Shown: one piece after another, positions 34,113 through 49,075 of the stretch
Layout of the letters: every line of letters starts with the position of its first letter
How positions within the stretch are numbered: the first letter of the stretch is position 1
From: Pseudoscleropodium purum
Lineage: Eukaryota; Streptophyta; Bryopsida; Hypnales; Brachytheciaceae
Direction of reading: 5' to 3'
DNA length: 64,000 bases
Assembly (NCBI GenBank): GCA_963969395.1
Contig: OZ017804.1
Span: 3,224,001-3,288,000, forward strand
Made by a program: the position numbers and the translations under genes
The notes under the pieces: model-generated
Seen by the model: the letters and a program-made list of their open reading frames with translations, nothing else
Database searches by the model: none
What the model was told of the DNA's origin: nothing

Positions 34113-35287
34113 TAGCAAGGGACTACATGTGGGTAGTGCTAACACCATTTTCTAATCTATACAGGTCACTTTAATAGCGCCATAAAGTAAGAACATAGCT
34201 TTACTCTTCGGATAGTGTGGACGTAGTATATACAAAATATTGTAGGATGTTGTTCTAACATGAATAGGTTGCTTCGAAGACTGACATGAACGTATGAAAC
34301 ACCATTGTAATTATTTCTTGTATTCTACTGCTCATTTCAAAGGCATGTTATCATCCATTACTACTGTCAGTACCTCGTGAGCATGAATAGTGCCCTATGT
34401 CCAAGGGACTTTGAAATTCTGTATCTAATTTAATTTGGCTCAAAAAATTATGGGAAAAATTGCTTGTCACGGCTGCTTCATTTTTCTCTGTATCCATAAA
34501 ATTTGAATGTGTTCTGTTTTAGCAATTTCCCCACAGACATATATTTTCCTTTAGATGCTCCACTCGTGAGCCTCCTACATTAGATTGGTAAAGAGGGGGA
34601 GAAGGAACACAAATGACATGCAAGGCTGAAGATGACAAAACGAGGATGGAATCAACCCCAAAATGATTGAGACCAAAACACAAAACAAAAATTAGGCATC
34701 CAATATATAGACGGTTGCAACAGTGCGAAACAAGACACCAAGCTGCAAAGTTTTGAGGTGACGAGATAGAGCAAGGTCAATTGCAAAAGGGGGGAATGGA
34801 GCGAAATTGTTGTTTTTTTAAGGGAAAATTTGGCAAAATGTTCTTGCTTTTCAATGGTGGAAATCGCTAATTTGCTATCAAATCTTGGAATGGTATTGCT
34901 CAATTTTGGATGAACCTACATCATTTTGAATTAATGAATGAAATTTCATCCATATATTGCAAGCTTTATCCATTTTCATGGATGTAAATAGCTTCATCTT
35001 TCTAAAGATTATTGCTTTCTGTACTTCCTAAAATAAATGGAAAAAAAGTCATGCTTAGGGGACGTTGTTGTGATGTGGGCCGTCTTACTACTAGTTAAAT
35101 TTAGGCATCTTACTACTATTGAAGTTAGATTCAAGCTGTGAGAGGGTTAGGTTTGACAAGTGGTTGGATTCATTAGGGATTTTGTTTCTTTGGAGGTGTA
35201 GCCTTGTTGGAAGGTTAGGTCTTAGAGGTGGTTGATCTCGTGAAGAAGGTTGGAAGAACATTTCCTTATGGTTTGCAGCCTTGGTCA
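34113..35287. other. Intergenic DNA, nothing recognised
   Basis: No gene or repeat recognised. Confidence 0.4.
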
Positions 35288-36820
35288 CTAGTAGTACTAG
35301 ATTTTGAGCCTACGAGTATAAGCCTATGAGCAATGAGCATGGATTGTGTGAGCCTAAAGTCTAGAAATTTAAACATGATGAAATTTCTAATTTATTTTTG
35401 GTTAAAAAGTAAAAAAATACTAATGTTTTTCCAACAAAATTTATCATATTTAAAAAAACATGACCTATTACCATGGGACCCACGATCGTGTATTTTAGGT
35501 TTAAAAGTTTGGTAAATTGATGCTATCACATGTTTTGAAATTTATATCTTGTTTTAAGAAGCTATTTTAGAGTAGGCTCATCAATTATGAGTACAAATAA
35601 TTTATTATTGTATTATGTTTAGTACAATTTAACTTCTATTATCATAGACCTATTACAGTAGATGTACTAACATGGTCATGTAGAATTTTGATGAAAATTC
35701 TAATTTTTAATATTGTCAAGAATATTAGAAGTATACATTATGAAGATGAAGAAATCAATTGATGTGAAAGATAAATGGAAATGGTAATAAGTTTGTATAG
35801 AATATTAGTTGATCATAATCCTATAGCAGCATGGGTCCTCTTAAGGCTAATGGAAGGTTAGCAATAAAAAAAATTTGATGTATTGTTGTTGGACTAGTTT
35901 AGATTTTTTAAATTTTTTGTTAAGAAGGATTATTTTTATATTTAATGATCTTTGTCAAACTAAATTTTCTTTTGGTTGATCATTGTCTTTTGGCATCATG
36001 TGGCCTTTTGAGGCCGATAGGCTTCCTACACTTACTATCTTGATGTGTTGATAGTTGGACTTATTAAAATTTGGGAAAAAAATATTTGGCTGATAGGGAT
36101 TATTTTTGTGAAGAATGAGTTTAGGTAGACCAAAATGTTCATTAGTTGATCATTGTCCTCTTGTGGGACTATTCTAGAATCCAATCCTTCAGTCTTAATC
36201 TCTAGGTCCTTTAGTTAATCACTTACCTCTTGCTTTTTTGTAATTATCTCTAGGCGCCAAGAAAAAGATCAAGGACTTACTATACAATTCTTCCCCTTGG
36301 TGCTAAGAAAAAAAATCAAGGACTTGCTATATAATTTTTCATCTCAGCGCTGAGATAAGAATCAAGCATTTGCCATCTAATCATTCCCCTTGGCGTCAAA
36401 GGGAGCCCCCTAGCTGTGACCACCAGAAAATTTATTTATTTATTGTGTATATGTGTCATAGCTAGGGGGCTCTCCTTGGCATTGAGGGATACTAAGCAAC
36501 AAGAGGGGAGTGATCATAAAATATCAATCACCAATATTTTTTCTTCTTAAAATCTAGTGAAGTTTTATAAGTAATACATCAAGATGACAAGTGCTTGATC
36601 ATCCTCTCAACACCAAGAGGTACCAAACAACAAGAGGAAATTTTTTTTAATCACATATTAGGTTGTTGAAGAGTTCACGGTAATAGGTTCATAGTAATAG
36701 GTCCAAAACTTTATTGAAAATAATTTATTTGGACCAAAAATTTTAGATGGAATCTCTTAGAAATTATATGCTCATAGGCTCACAAGCTCATGCTCATAGG
36801 CTCACAAAATAGCAACCCTA
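35288..36820. mobile_element. Possible foldback-like element with long diverged inverted ends
   Basis: The left end (about 35305-35345, words GCCTATGAGCA and TGTGAGCC) and the right end (about 36768-36808, TGCTCATAGGCTCAC twice) are inverted relatives, and a second inner pair (ACCTATTACCATGGG at about 35463; GTAATAGGTCC at about 36702) keeps the same symmetry. Inside lie a diverged direct duplication of about 120 bp (about 35876-35995 and 36043-36165), short repeats around 36240-36400, and a small palindrome built on AGCCCCCTAGCT (36404-36475). No coding frame was recognised. Boundaries and class are uncertain. Confidence 0.5.
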
Positions 36821-38789
36821 CCTTGGGACCTTATGGTGGGTATTTAAAGGCTTAGCTTCCATCTTTGGAACTCACTTTTTTTTTGTACTTTGGGATTTAC
36901 CAACACTTTAATTGGGGGTTACTTTTGGTGTAGATATTAGTCATTCTATTTGTAGTGTTGATTGTTTAGTGTTTTTCTTTTTTAATGAGATGGTTTTTTT
37001 TTTTTAGATTTTGAGGAGGATTGTTTTCCTAAATTGAGAAGGTAGAGTAGGCAAATTTGAAAGGGCTTCAATTGCTACTACAACTAAAAAGTCTAAGGAT
37101 TGAGGTTGAGGGTTGGTTTTGGTTAGTTTATTGGTTACTACCTTCTTTTGGATTTGTGGTTGGTTTGGATGTGAGATTAGGGTTTTCTAGGTCTCTTTTT
37201 TTCCTTTCCTTTTTACAAAAATTCACTAGAAGAAAACAACTTTTTATTGGACACTAGAAAAAACATCAAATTTGATAAGAAACGTGTGTGTGTTGGTGTC
37301 ACCTAAAATTTGTTATAACTGACAAGCAAAATACATGCCAAAAACGTGCCTAAACGTAGCTTGTTTCTTGGTAACATCATAAAAAACATGGTCTTCCAAG
37401 TTCTCCAAAATGCGACATCTAGATGCTACATAAGCACCACGACAATGAAGAAAGCCACATAGGATTTTTTCATCTAGCCCATCCATGACATGGCACCTGA
37501 CGTGGCACTTCATATAGTAGCTAGAAAATGATTACGTGGCATGCCTAATTAGCATACTATTATGTTGTTTGAAAATTTTAATGTTGCTTTTTGAGACATC
37601 ACTTAATACATACCTTACTTGTAGGGCAATGCCAACTAAAAACAATTAGTGAAAACAAATTAAAAAATAATATAAAAAAAAGTTGTAGAATTCACCAAGA
37701 ATTAAAGAAAACTTACCATATATCATCAAGAGAATTTTTGATGACAAAATGAAGGAATTTATTCATTGAAAATTAGTGAAGATGAAGATTACAAAGGTCA
37801 TATTTGTATCTATTCTCTGTCCATGGTGAGAAAAGATATGGGATAATTAGAATATGAAAACTTGACTATTGTATTTTTTGACATTGTTTCAAACATTGAT
37901 GTTGATTCAGACATTTTGATGTTGTTTTAAACATCTCAATGTTGTTTCTAACATCTTGATGATGTTGTCTGAGATATTTTATATTGAACACAATTCTTGC
38001 TCTATATATCCGATATGAATTGTTTCACTTCCTACCACCCTACTTGTACAAAGGTCAACTCTTTTTATCCATTGTACTCATTCATTTATTTATTCATTTT
38101 TGCAAAGCATATCATGTGGCTGTCCTTCTACTAAATTTTTTACATATGGTCAATATTTCACCATAGATTGTAGTAATTTAATTAACTTACCGATAGTGAA
38201 AGACAACACAATCCCTGATATGGTTGTCCATGTTTTAAAGCACGTTTATGAAAAACATGCACTTGTCTCTTCTGACATCATTAGAAACATGTATGTCTTC
38301 TTTGACATTAGGACGTTTTCCTACAAACATAACCACGTTTACAATGACATCACATGGAATTTGGACTTTTAGGGGCTTGAATTATTTGACGTTGTTTGTT
38401 TTTGAAAAGAGGGCTCATTTCAGTAAAACAACATAAAAATGTGGGTTTCTTATAGTGACTTACCACAACTAAGAGCCCTGTATTTTTTTGAATAGACAAC
38501 AAATCCTACTACAATGCACTTGAAAGAATGAAATTGGCAAGAAAGAAAAGTACCAAGCAAGCAATTGAGAATCAAAGACAAACACTAGAAAAAGAGGAAA
38601 TGGAAAAGACCCCTAGTTGGCTAGTTTTGAGTAGTCCAAGAAACATCTAAACTAGCTTGTTTGGCCCAAATTTCCTCATGCTCAATAGTTCATGAAGTAA
38701 ATTTGATATATAGAGAAGAACAATGCAATGAAGTCTTGGCTTAAGGTGTTAACTACCCTATTTGGGTTAAATTAGGATACTTAACCATT
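36821..38789. other. Non-coding stretch, possible CACTA-like element and short tandem repeat
   Basis: At about 37273 the sequence reads GATAAGAAACGTGTGTG, and the reverse complement of about 38435-38458 reads CACTATAAGAAACCCACA; the shared ATAAGAAAC could be the ends of a 1.2-kb CACTA-like element, but the left CACT is missing. From about 37878 to 37975 a word like ACATTTTGATGTTGTTT recurs about four times with a 20-24 bp period. No gene recognised. Confidence 0.3.
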
Positions 38790-39060
38790 AAATGTTGACA
38801 CGGAAATTTTATGTCCAATGGATGACAAGGAATTCTTCTAGTAGGACAAAAGTTCAACTACTCATCCTTGGAATTTTATTGTGAAAAGGAAAGGTCTTTA
38901 GTCTTCTATAGTAGTTTGACTTCCAATGATTGCTTTTGCAATTAATCAAGTCAATGATTCACACGGTAATGAAAAGGAATGATTTCTAAGATCACTTGTT
39001 TGTCGTTTTAAGGTTAAAGAAATCTTACATGGCTATGGAAGTAGTGGCAAGGGATTTGAT
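38790..39060 (+). repeat. Fragment related to the right part of the 25.1-26.3 kb repeat
   Basis: Shares the order CCAATGGATGACAAGGAAT, ACAAAAGT, CATCCTTGGAAT, GGAAAGGTCTT, TGACTTCCAATGATTGCTTTTG, GATTCACAC with 26090-26240. No coding capacity. Confidence 0.55.
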
Positions 39061-42000
39061 CACTCTAGAGTTCTTCCATGGAAAGAATTGTTCTCGCATA
39101 CCAAAGTAGTGTAAAAATTGTGTCACTTGAACTCTTGTATGCCAAAAGATCATTTATGAGTGAATCAATTACTAAATACCTCCCTTAAAGCTTTGTTTCT
39201 ATATTGTCTTAAGGCTTAAGGTGCATGAAGTAGAATCTTTGGATAAATGTTGTAATTTACATGTGAATGGTCAAAGTGAAACAAATTATGAGCTCATGCC
39301 TTCCTAAAAAATTGTGACCCTAATCAAAGTGCTTGAACTATTCTATAAAATGAATTATGCATGAACATGAATTCTTAATGTAGTTTCAAAATATGGTGGA
39401 AAGTTTATGGTTGGTTGAATGTACAAAGGCATCATTTGAAAATAATAAATTGTGGTGTAGTTGGAAAATCCATTGCTTAGAAGGTTACCTAGGTAGTACA
39501 CACTCCCTATAGACTCTTCTAGGGGTGTTTTTTGCCAATCCCCTAAAAACTAATTGTAATTGTAGAAACAAAGAGTACTACTATTGGTCCAATAATCCAA
39601 ACATTTTGGTGACTACCTTTGTCATGGTAGGTTGTATCCTTTAAGGGATTAAGGGAATTTCATCATAGGAAACTCCATGACACCAAAGTCTTCTCTTTTG
39701 CTTCCTCATGCAAAGCAAAGCTTGATTTAATACAAAATCATTTTTTAACCATATATAGTATTCTATTGTGGTATATTTGCAACAAATTTGTAAACTACAA
39801 GTATCAAAATTTAAATTGAACATATTCATAACCTAATGAATCACTAAAAGATGGTATCCATTGCTAAAACTTACTTTGTCTCAATAATGATGATACAAGT
39901 GTGAAAGTACTTTGACAGTAGAAAGTTCATGCCATTTCTTGAGGTCAATGGCAACAATTCTCTTTGGATTCCAATTTTGTTGAAAATTTGTGTCTCTTGA
40001 AACTTGCAATATCCCAAGCTACTAGTCAATTGTCACCAATAGCACAAAGAATAACAAAGCTTTGGAATATTATAATTATTTTAATGAAAAAAGAAATTAA
40101 ATTGTAAAGCATTATGTATCATTATGCTAATTATATGATTAATATGAATTATTATTATATATTTAATAAATAATATTGAATATTACATTTTGAAATTTTT
40201 TTGGAAATTTTTAGACCCTTAAATTTTGACTTTTAAAATTCAAACTTAAAAAAAAATTCAAAAGATAATTGTGTGCATATGCAAATTATTTATTTTTAAG
40301 TTAATCAATTTACTTTTTATTTTGTACACTTTTGAATATTGTCTTTTCAAATAGTGTTGAAATTTTTCAATTTCATAACTATTATATCTTCAATTATTGT
40401 CTATTCTAGATGGAATGGGGTTAATTTTGGTATTACATATTATTAGGAAATGTATTTATAAAATAGTTGTTGGATTTTGTTGGTTGTTAGGTATTATGTC
40501 CTTTCTAGTTATTATGTTATAATCTTGACCTCTGAAGGATGTTCAAAACATCTTTTCACTTAATGTAGAATGTTTGTTAATGGATGTAAATATATTTATG
40601 AAGGTGTGATGAAGCCTCAATTGACAAAAAATTGAATATGAACTTGTAAGTGTTCATGAGATTGCAATATACAAGTTATTTTTAGATTGCTATGCACTAT
40701 TCATAAATTCTTAATATGCCAACAACATGCAAAAATGATCCAAATTCGCTTATATTGTCACTTTATCATGGCAGAAGAAAGTCCAAATGCCTCAAGTGAG
40801 GTGTATAGACATGTAATTCATGTGGATGGCTATGTTTTTTTAACTAATAAATATTACTTGAAAAGTTCAAAGATGGTTTAAGGGAAGCAACCCATTTCTA
40901 ACTACTTAAGCAATTTCACATATCTAAAGGTGGGTTTCTTCATATGTAAATTTGTGTAAATTTTCACATATGTAGAAATAGATGGAAAGAGGTTTCCATG
41001 ATTTTTTTAATTTTTTTGTGGTAGAACAAAATTCTTGTGAATTCTTTAGTAGAAGATGGGCTTCTTCCCATTTGTTGATATAGACCTTCCTCTTTTTGAC
41101 CAAAGGTTGGTTGCAAAATTTACTAATGTTTGGTTGCAATATTGAGAGTTTTTTAGCCAATCACAATGAGCTACAATTGTACCAGGAACCGTGCCATAAT
41201 TAATCACTATCCATGTCTTCTACATGGAAAGAAAAAACTTACATGGCCAAAATGGGGCATTGGTCAAGAATAGGTTGCCTACCATATATGACATTGGATT
41301 TGAAAACACCTCACAATTGGTTCATGCAAGTAGAATGGCATATGCCTACAAGCTTGTATTGATCAAGTGCAAGAATAGTGACCTTATGGCATGGCAATTG
41401 GAGGTGGACCTTCATCCCCATTGACTAGCACTTTGTTTATTAGAGATTGATGTTTATTTCTTGTAGGGTATGTGAGCAATGAATTGATTTAGAGATGGGA
41501 GCACTATGCAAATGGTAAAATATACAAATGTTCTATACTATGCAAATTTCATTTGGAAGTACTACAACCTTAATATGTAATTGTGATTATGTCTTGGCAC
41601 TTGAATTGAACCACATGCCTAACTTTACATGCTTCACTAACAAAATCATGTAAGTTGCATTTGATCAAAAATACCAATATATGGTCATATGATTGGCTAA
41701 GAAATACTTCTCAAGGTTCCTTTGTTTTTCTCAAATTGAAAAACGTCCTAAAATTTCATATGATGCATAGTTTCATAGATTGTGCATATATCCAATACAA
41801 TTGTTTATTTCATCAAATTTGGACTTGCCAAAATTTTTGGGACACTACTAGTTTCTAATTCCTTTTAGGAACTATAGTCTTCTTTAAGATATCAATGTCA
41901 TTGTATAACCTCTTAGTTTCTCTACAATGTGGTTTGAGCTTATCTCCACATTTAGTCACAATTTTTTACTGATTTTTGAAAAAATTTATGATCTTCAAAG

Positions 42001-42855
42001 AAAATTTAATATCCACTATGTAATAAATAAGATTCATGTAAAACATTTGATAATAAAAAATACGTCTTTGTCATTGAGTCCTTCCAATTATTCAATAATA
42101 TAAAAGTACCCTTATCAACTATGTTGCTTAATAATTTATAGTCAAATTACAAATATAAATAAATAAATAAAATTTCTATCACTAAAAAATGATTGAGGTG
42201 TTTATAGTATAAATAACTTATTTTTATCTTGCAAAGATAGTACTCTAGTCCTTTTGATTTTGAATTAATGCAATTTTGTTGTTTAATAATTATATCATGA
42301 TTAATTAATTGAAATATCTTACTATTCAAAATATCATTTTACAAAAATAAATATACTTTAAAATATCAAATCAATATTAATTTATATCAATTCAGTTACT
42401 TGTTGTATTTTTAGAAAATAAAATAATTGCCTTCAATATACAATTAATTGAAAAACCCATGAAAAGAGGGTGTACATCATTGACAAGCAATGACAATGAT
42501 GCTGTACAATATGGACAGGTTAACATTAATTTTTAGTTCATAGGATTTTTTTGAAATTAGAAAACATATCAAGTATTTAGTATTGAAAATATTAATTTTC
42601 TTTCCGTTATATTTACATAAATTTGTACATTTAAAATTTTGATAATTTTAATGTGTTAATACTTTAGAAATTATAGAATTAAAATTATAGAATATTATAT
42701 TGATTTGAAATATAAGAAATTAATAATCAAAATGAAATTCAATACAAATGAAATGAAAGTAGTTTTGTCATACATAGAAACATCAATTTTTATCAACAAC
42801 ATCAAGACATTTAAATCAAAAAGTGAATAATAAAAAATGCAATATTCTATATTTT
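39061..42855. other. AT-rich intergenic DNA upstream of the aspartic protease gene
   Basis: No gene recognised. Base composition becomes extremely AT-rich after about 40080 and again after 41900. No TATA or start element could be separated from the background. Confidence 0.4.
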
Positions 42856-44699
42856 ATGGTATTTCTTGTAGTTATTGTTTTTTCTATTGAAGTCTATTAT
42901 CATGTTATGTTTAAAGATCAAATTGAACAAGTCATTATATTTCCACTCTATTCAACAACCTTTCTACATTACAATTTAAGAAGAAATTACTTAACAAATG
43001 GACCAACAATACACAACATTACAAGAATTGACCAACACAATCAAATACGAGAACGTAAAATTATAACAAGATCTGACAAATACTATCCAATAAAATTACA
43101 CGGTGGATTTTTACACTCAAACATGTTAGTATTAAAACAAAATGTCTAGTTTGTTTTGTTGTAGATAATTAAATATATTTATATAAAATTTTCAAAACTT
43201 ATAAAAATGATGTCTTGTATGTAACTTAAAAAAATTGTTAGTGATTATATTGCTAACAAAATGTCATTTTTCTAATAACATCATATTTGTTTTTGCAAGC
43301 TTTGTAAAAATTTGATAAGTCTTTTGGAATCATGTTGTAGAGATGTTGGATATTATATAAAGATGACAATTGGTCAAGCCAAGACAATATACAATTTTTA
43401 TATTGATAGTGGGAGTTCGTTCATGTGGGTTTTTTGCAATTGGCCTGAAGACATAAATAAAGGTCAACTAAAGGTAGGACTATTTTACATTCAATGTGGT
43501 AAAACAAATGTACTTTAATCATTTAAATTTTAAACTTTAATTAAGAAAAAAATTCTTTTAGCATTTCTATTTGTTAAAACTATTTTGATATTTAATTGGT
43601 AATGAATGTTTCAATTATTTTTTTAATAAAATACATTAATTTAAAAAAATTAATATTGTGATCAAAGATATGTTATTAGAAAATTCCTAAATTCTTATGG
43701 ACAATTTTTAATTTTAGAATGAAACAAATTACAAAATATGAGTATATGACTTCTAGTTGCTTTCATATAAAAAAACAAAAATCATAAATATTTATAAAGA
43801 AACTTCTATCAAGTTTTAATATTTAGAAATTAAGGCGATGATTTATAAAAATAAATTTCTTTTGTCAAGACTTGATTCTAAGTGTAAATTATCCATTTTG
43901 GATAATTGAAGTAAATCCAGGAAGTTAAGTATAATAAGTTTTCTTCTACTATATTTTAAAACTTTTTTAAAAACCAAAAATTCTAAAGATTTCTACATTT
44001 GGAAGATAAATAGGTTAGAATCCAAATTACACAATATTGTACACATTTCTTTTTTATTTTCTTCTTACAAAAAGTCTTAAAAAGAATAATATAAAAATGA
44101 ATTCTTTTATTTTAGCCTTCAATTTGAACAAAGAATCAAAATTATTCTAAAGCATAATGATATTCTAATTGATATGATTTTATGTATGTATTACACTTTC
44201 AAAAATCACAATAACTTTGCTTTTCTACCAAAAATTATGAAAACCTCAACATCCATATAAAATCATTTTTTTACACATAAAACTATAAAATTTTTATCAA
44301 TGAATTTTGTATGTAATAACAACTAAATTTAGCTTTGAAGTAGTAATTTGACATAAAAATAATTGCCAAGGACATTTCAAATATTTATAGAATAAAATCT
44401 TAACTTTAATTCTTTATTTTGTGTAATTTTTATTTATTGATATATGTTCTTTTTGAAGAAAATTACATTCATTAAATTGTAATTATATATTTATCAATTT
44501 ATTTTCATTATAACCATAAAATTATAAAACTTAAATTTTATTACAAAGAAATAAAAATTAAAGAAATTATAGAAATTCTAACTACTTCATAGAAATTTTT
44601 TAATTGATAGAAGCCACGAAGTTTCATGAACTAAAAATATGAGATTGAAACTCAATTACAAATCAAAAGGCTAAATTGAGCTTGGAAATGATATTAGAT

Positions 44700-45330
44700 C
44701 ATAAAATAATGAAACTTTTCGTTTGCTTCCTAAAGTCATCCCATTTGGATTTGTTTTATGAAAGTTAGGGGCAATCTTATTTTTTGAGCATTTTGAGTTG
44801 AAAAAATAACTTATAAGATTCATTTCTAAATTCAATTTTCACAATTTTTCAAAAAAGAATAATTTAACAAGGTTAAAATCTCTTGCTATAATAATCTTAT
44901 CATTGAAATTAGTATATTCCAATTCCATCTTATAGTTATTAATGATTTAGATCTTTCTTCAATTTTGAAACTATTTTTACTTTAAAAACATTTCATAAAT
45001 GAAAATTAAGTGTTTTATTCTATTGAATTTCTAGACTTTGAATTCAATTCTTAAATGTAAAAAATTAGAAATTCAAAATAAGTAAAGCAAAATTTTTAGA
45101 TTAAATTGATTCAAACTTCAAAGCCAAGAATTCAAGTTGAGCAAGGTGAAAAAAAATATTTTTTTCTCCCCTTTAAATACAAATATCTTCTAATCTATGC
45201 AGTAAGTGATTTTGAAATTTCTTCTACATATTTACATATTGGTCTAATATAAGATTCTTCAATGAAATATGTAAGAAAAAAATCAAATATCTTTTATGAA
45301 ACTAAGGTATTAAGACTTTAGGGGTTAAGT
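44700..45330 (-). repeat. Family A element inside intron 2 of the aspartic protease gene
   Basis: On the minus strand it starts near TTAACCCCTAAAGTC (about 45315-45329) and follows family A order, including TAGATTAGAAGATATTTG, ATGATAAGATTAT and CCATTTGG words. The other terminus is not resolved. It lies between exons at 43473 and 46208. Confidence 0.55.
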
Positions 45331-47329
45331 TGAGAAAATGAATTTATTTTTTATATTATTTTTTTAAAATATCAACATCAAAATATCTATTTTCTTGAAT
45401 TTTTCATAACCTTTTAAAAAAAATTACTAAAATTTAGGTCAAATGATTTAGAAATTAAATATTTTTATGAAATTGTCTTGAAATTTTTCCCAAATAATCT
45501 TATAATATTACTTATACAATCTTATGGGAGGCTAGAGTTGCCAAAAATCATTTTTAAAATAGAAGAAAAAATTTTAGGCCATTATTTTCAATATTTTGCA
45601 ATGAAAAACTAATCTTTCTATTTGGAGGCATTGCCTAAATCACATTTACTAGCATTAATTGATCATTTGGTAGCAAATGCTTAACCTAAAAACTAGGTAT
45701 AGTATTTTATTTGACAACAAATTTGCAAGCACTTTTAACAACGTCAAAGAAAAAAAAGAGTCTATTTTTGATAACTTTAGTGATTCAAAATTATTTCTCT
45801 TGATAAACACGAATTTAGTTCATATTTAAATTCTTAAATACTTTCAAAGTGCTATTGGTGATTTCATCAAATAGACTTAAAAAGACAAAAACAATTTGTC
45901 ATTAAATTCAAATAGTATTGAATGTTTATAAAATTCTAATGAAAAACAATATACATGTATATGTAATGCATTTGATTGTGATGATGTATAGATTAATATT
46001 ATATAAAAATATTAGTACTTATAATTATGCACAATTTGGGTACATTTTATAAATTTAATAAATTGCATAAGTTTATAGGATATAATTATGAATGTTGATT
46101 TAAGGATTTTCTTTAATACTATAAAATTTTAAATACAATATATTATATACATCAATACTAGTTTTATTGATTTTGGTAATGCAAAAATATTTATTCAAAA
46201 AAATTAGGGACCTCATGGACTTTATAATCCACATAATGGAGCTAAATTAATAAAAAAATATTCTCTTATTTGTAATCGATACTATGATGTTCCTAAACAA
46301 GAGGACCCTAATGAATTTTGAAAATTGGAAATTATATATGAAGATAATTTTTATATCTTAAATATTATGGTTCAAGAAGAAGTTGAATTATATAATCAAT
46401 TTGGTGAAAAGTTATCATTAAAACTCAATCTTGGGTACAATGACAAACTAAATATTCAATAATTGCAAATTTTATAAGGTATATATTGAGGTTGAATATT
46501 TTTTGTCTCTATTTCTCTTTCTATATTGAAGTTGGATATTATTGTTGGTAATTGCAAATGTTTTTTAACACAAATCTTTGAAGTTGGATCTTTGTTTTAT
46601 TTTTAAATTTAAGTCTCAAATATGTCAAATTTGTAGATTTTATGCTTTGATCTTAATAATGAATTACTTTGTTATATTTTTTAAAAATAAAATAAAGTCA
46701 ACAACTATTTCAATTTCATTTATTTATATCATTACTACAGCTTTGGTTTCATTTGTAAAATGATTTTCAATAACTTTTAATCTTGTATTTATCAAAATTA
46801 AACAAGTCTAGTGCATAGAGAAAGTGATGAATCCCTCAAGGTTCAAGATCTTAGAATATTTTTTTAGGATTTTTGACAACTTATTCTTAAACATTTTTAA
46901 AATATTTATTTATAAGTTATTTAAGAGAACTATTAAAAATAAAATTTTCAAAAAATATTCAAATTTTAGGAAATTTTTAAAAATCTATTAGTTTTTATTC
47001 AATAAAAAATATTCTTTGCTGAAAATGGTCAAACTTGAAATCATTGTTTTGGTAAATCATGAATCAAAGAAAAAACATCCATAAAAAACATCTCTTTTTT
47101 GCTATATAATAGTAGTGTTAGAAATAGATACTTAATCAACTATTAGGAAGTATTTGGAACAAATTTTTATTGCATTAATTGTTTTAATTAAAATGTTAAG
47201 AAAACTTTAGTTTTCAAAAATCCTATTACGGTAGAAAGAGTAGAAAGAAAACTAGCAAAACTTTGTGACTTCTTTTTGTATAGTACAAGATTTTAAATAT
47301 TGTACAATATCCTTCAACTACTTTTGAAA

Positions 47330-47660
47330 ATTGATACACAAGTAGCCATTAGAAGATATGTGGATCTTTGAAAGCACAAGGCCTATCACCATAAATATAT
47401 ATTATAGTATTATTCATTATGGTGCATAATTACTTGCTAATTCATTCTACAATTAGCAAATCAACATTTCATGGTTACATATCCAAAGTTTGAATTGTAA
47501 CAAAATATTGAGTTCTTAGAATTTCTCAAAATTTCAAATTGGAGTAGAAATTGGACTTGATAAACTTCTTTTAATTTATTGGTCTTACATTAGAAACCAT
47601 TTTTTTTATAGATAGAATTAAGATCAATCAAAAAAAGGAGAACTTGTCAAAAGGCACTAC
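47330..47660 (+). repeat. Family B fragment inside intron 3 of the aspartic protease gene
   Basis: Contains AGCAAATCAACA, AATTGTAACAAAATATTGAG, TTCAAATTGGAGTAGAAA and TAAACTTC words in the same order as 17960-18080. Lies between exons at 46434 and 49460. Confidence 0.6.
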
Positions 47661-49075
47661 ATATTAATCTTCAAATTTGTCATTAATGCATGTCAAAAAA
47701 TTGAAAGAACTCACAAGGAGAGGGGATTTCCAATACTTTTCAATGTAACAAGTCCAAGCATCTCCCCCTTTCCAAAAAAATTAGATGAACAAATTTTTTT
47801 CTTTCTTAAGGGCTTTTCCAAAACAACAAAATACCCTCTTCAATGTTTCAAGGCTAAATTTAATAAGCCAAACTATTTAAAAAGGCCTAGGCATCTACTA
47901 ATAGGACCACAAAACATCACCCTTTATAATTACAGTAAGGTTGCAATACATGTTAGGTCCTTGAATTGTACATCATTCTTCAAAGGCTAACATGTATTTG
48001 CTTGTACAATGTTAATCATGCCTTATATATAAAAATGATACTAGTTGTTTATTCTTCTTGGTGTAAACAATCTTCATAATTTTATTGAAGTTTTTTAGTT
48101 TAGACTACAACAATGTAAACAAGATTAATAAGTCTTATCACAAGTATGGAATACATACTAAATCACATGCTATTGTCTCCAATAGAGTTGTACAAAATAA
48201 ATAGAAGCTTGATACTTCTTTCTATTACCATCATTACCTTTTTGAGATAAGATAGGCCAATGTAGATAATATGCATGGTTATTTTATAACTAAATTACAT
48301 AAACAATTGTGAAATGAAATCTCCTATACCTTCTGAATGGCGCCTTTCCAAAGGTGTACATATCCTTTAATGTGTTCATTGTGTTGTGATCTTCATTATC
48401 ATAGATTAATCTTACTTTATATAATGTAAAATTTATGCATGAAAAAACATCAAAGCCTCCTAAATCTATTGGACAAAATATAAAAAGACCTTCTTTTTCA
48501 TATCAAACATTAATATCTTGCATTCGATGTGGATAATTTTTTTTTAAATCCACATATTTTAATGGTGGTTTAATGCAATTTAATCTTAATATTAGAAGAA
48601 ATTAAATTTTCTTAAATGGAACTTTTGGTAATAGAAATGATAGTTTTGAAAGTATTTTTTGTAAACTATAGTTACAAACATGTAGAGTATTAATGGAATA
48701 TATAAAAATCTTTTTATGAATTAAAAATTAGGATTGAAAATTTTGTAAGTTTTAATCAATTTTAAAATTTATTAATGAAATATTAAGTGCTAAAAGCTTG
48801 CTATGAGGGTTGATCCAACTTTTTCGGTGGCCTAAACATGTCCAATTTCTTGTATATAATATCTTCAAAAGATAAATGGAAGCTACCACTAATTATTATT
48901 AATTATCACTCTTCAAAACTATTTATGAGTTTTTGATATTGAAATGACACAAAGCTCGAAAAGCATCTCCATCTTGAATTATTCACTATTGGTACATTGA
49001 AAAATTCTTTGTCTTTGAAGATGCTTTTAGAATTGGGAGACTTTAAGCACCTTACATGTCATATCATATAAATAT

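Noticed and set aside
37273..38458. Confident call of a second CACTA element
   Set aside because: Only ATAAGAAAC is shared between the two ends and the left CACT is missing; kept as a low-confidence remark.
40687..41424. Small genes of 60-80 codons in the 40.7-41.4 kb region
   Set aside because: No recognisable domain or splice context, and AT-rich DNA gives such frames by chance.
46319..46321. Selenocysteine decoding at the TGA in the aspartic protease
   Set aside because: Land plants are not known to have the selenocysteine machinery, and A1 proteases have Cys here, so a mutation or error is more likely.
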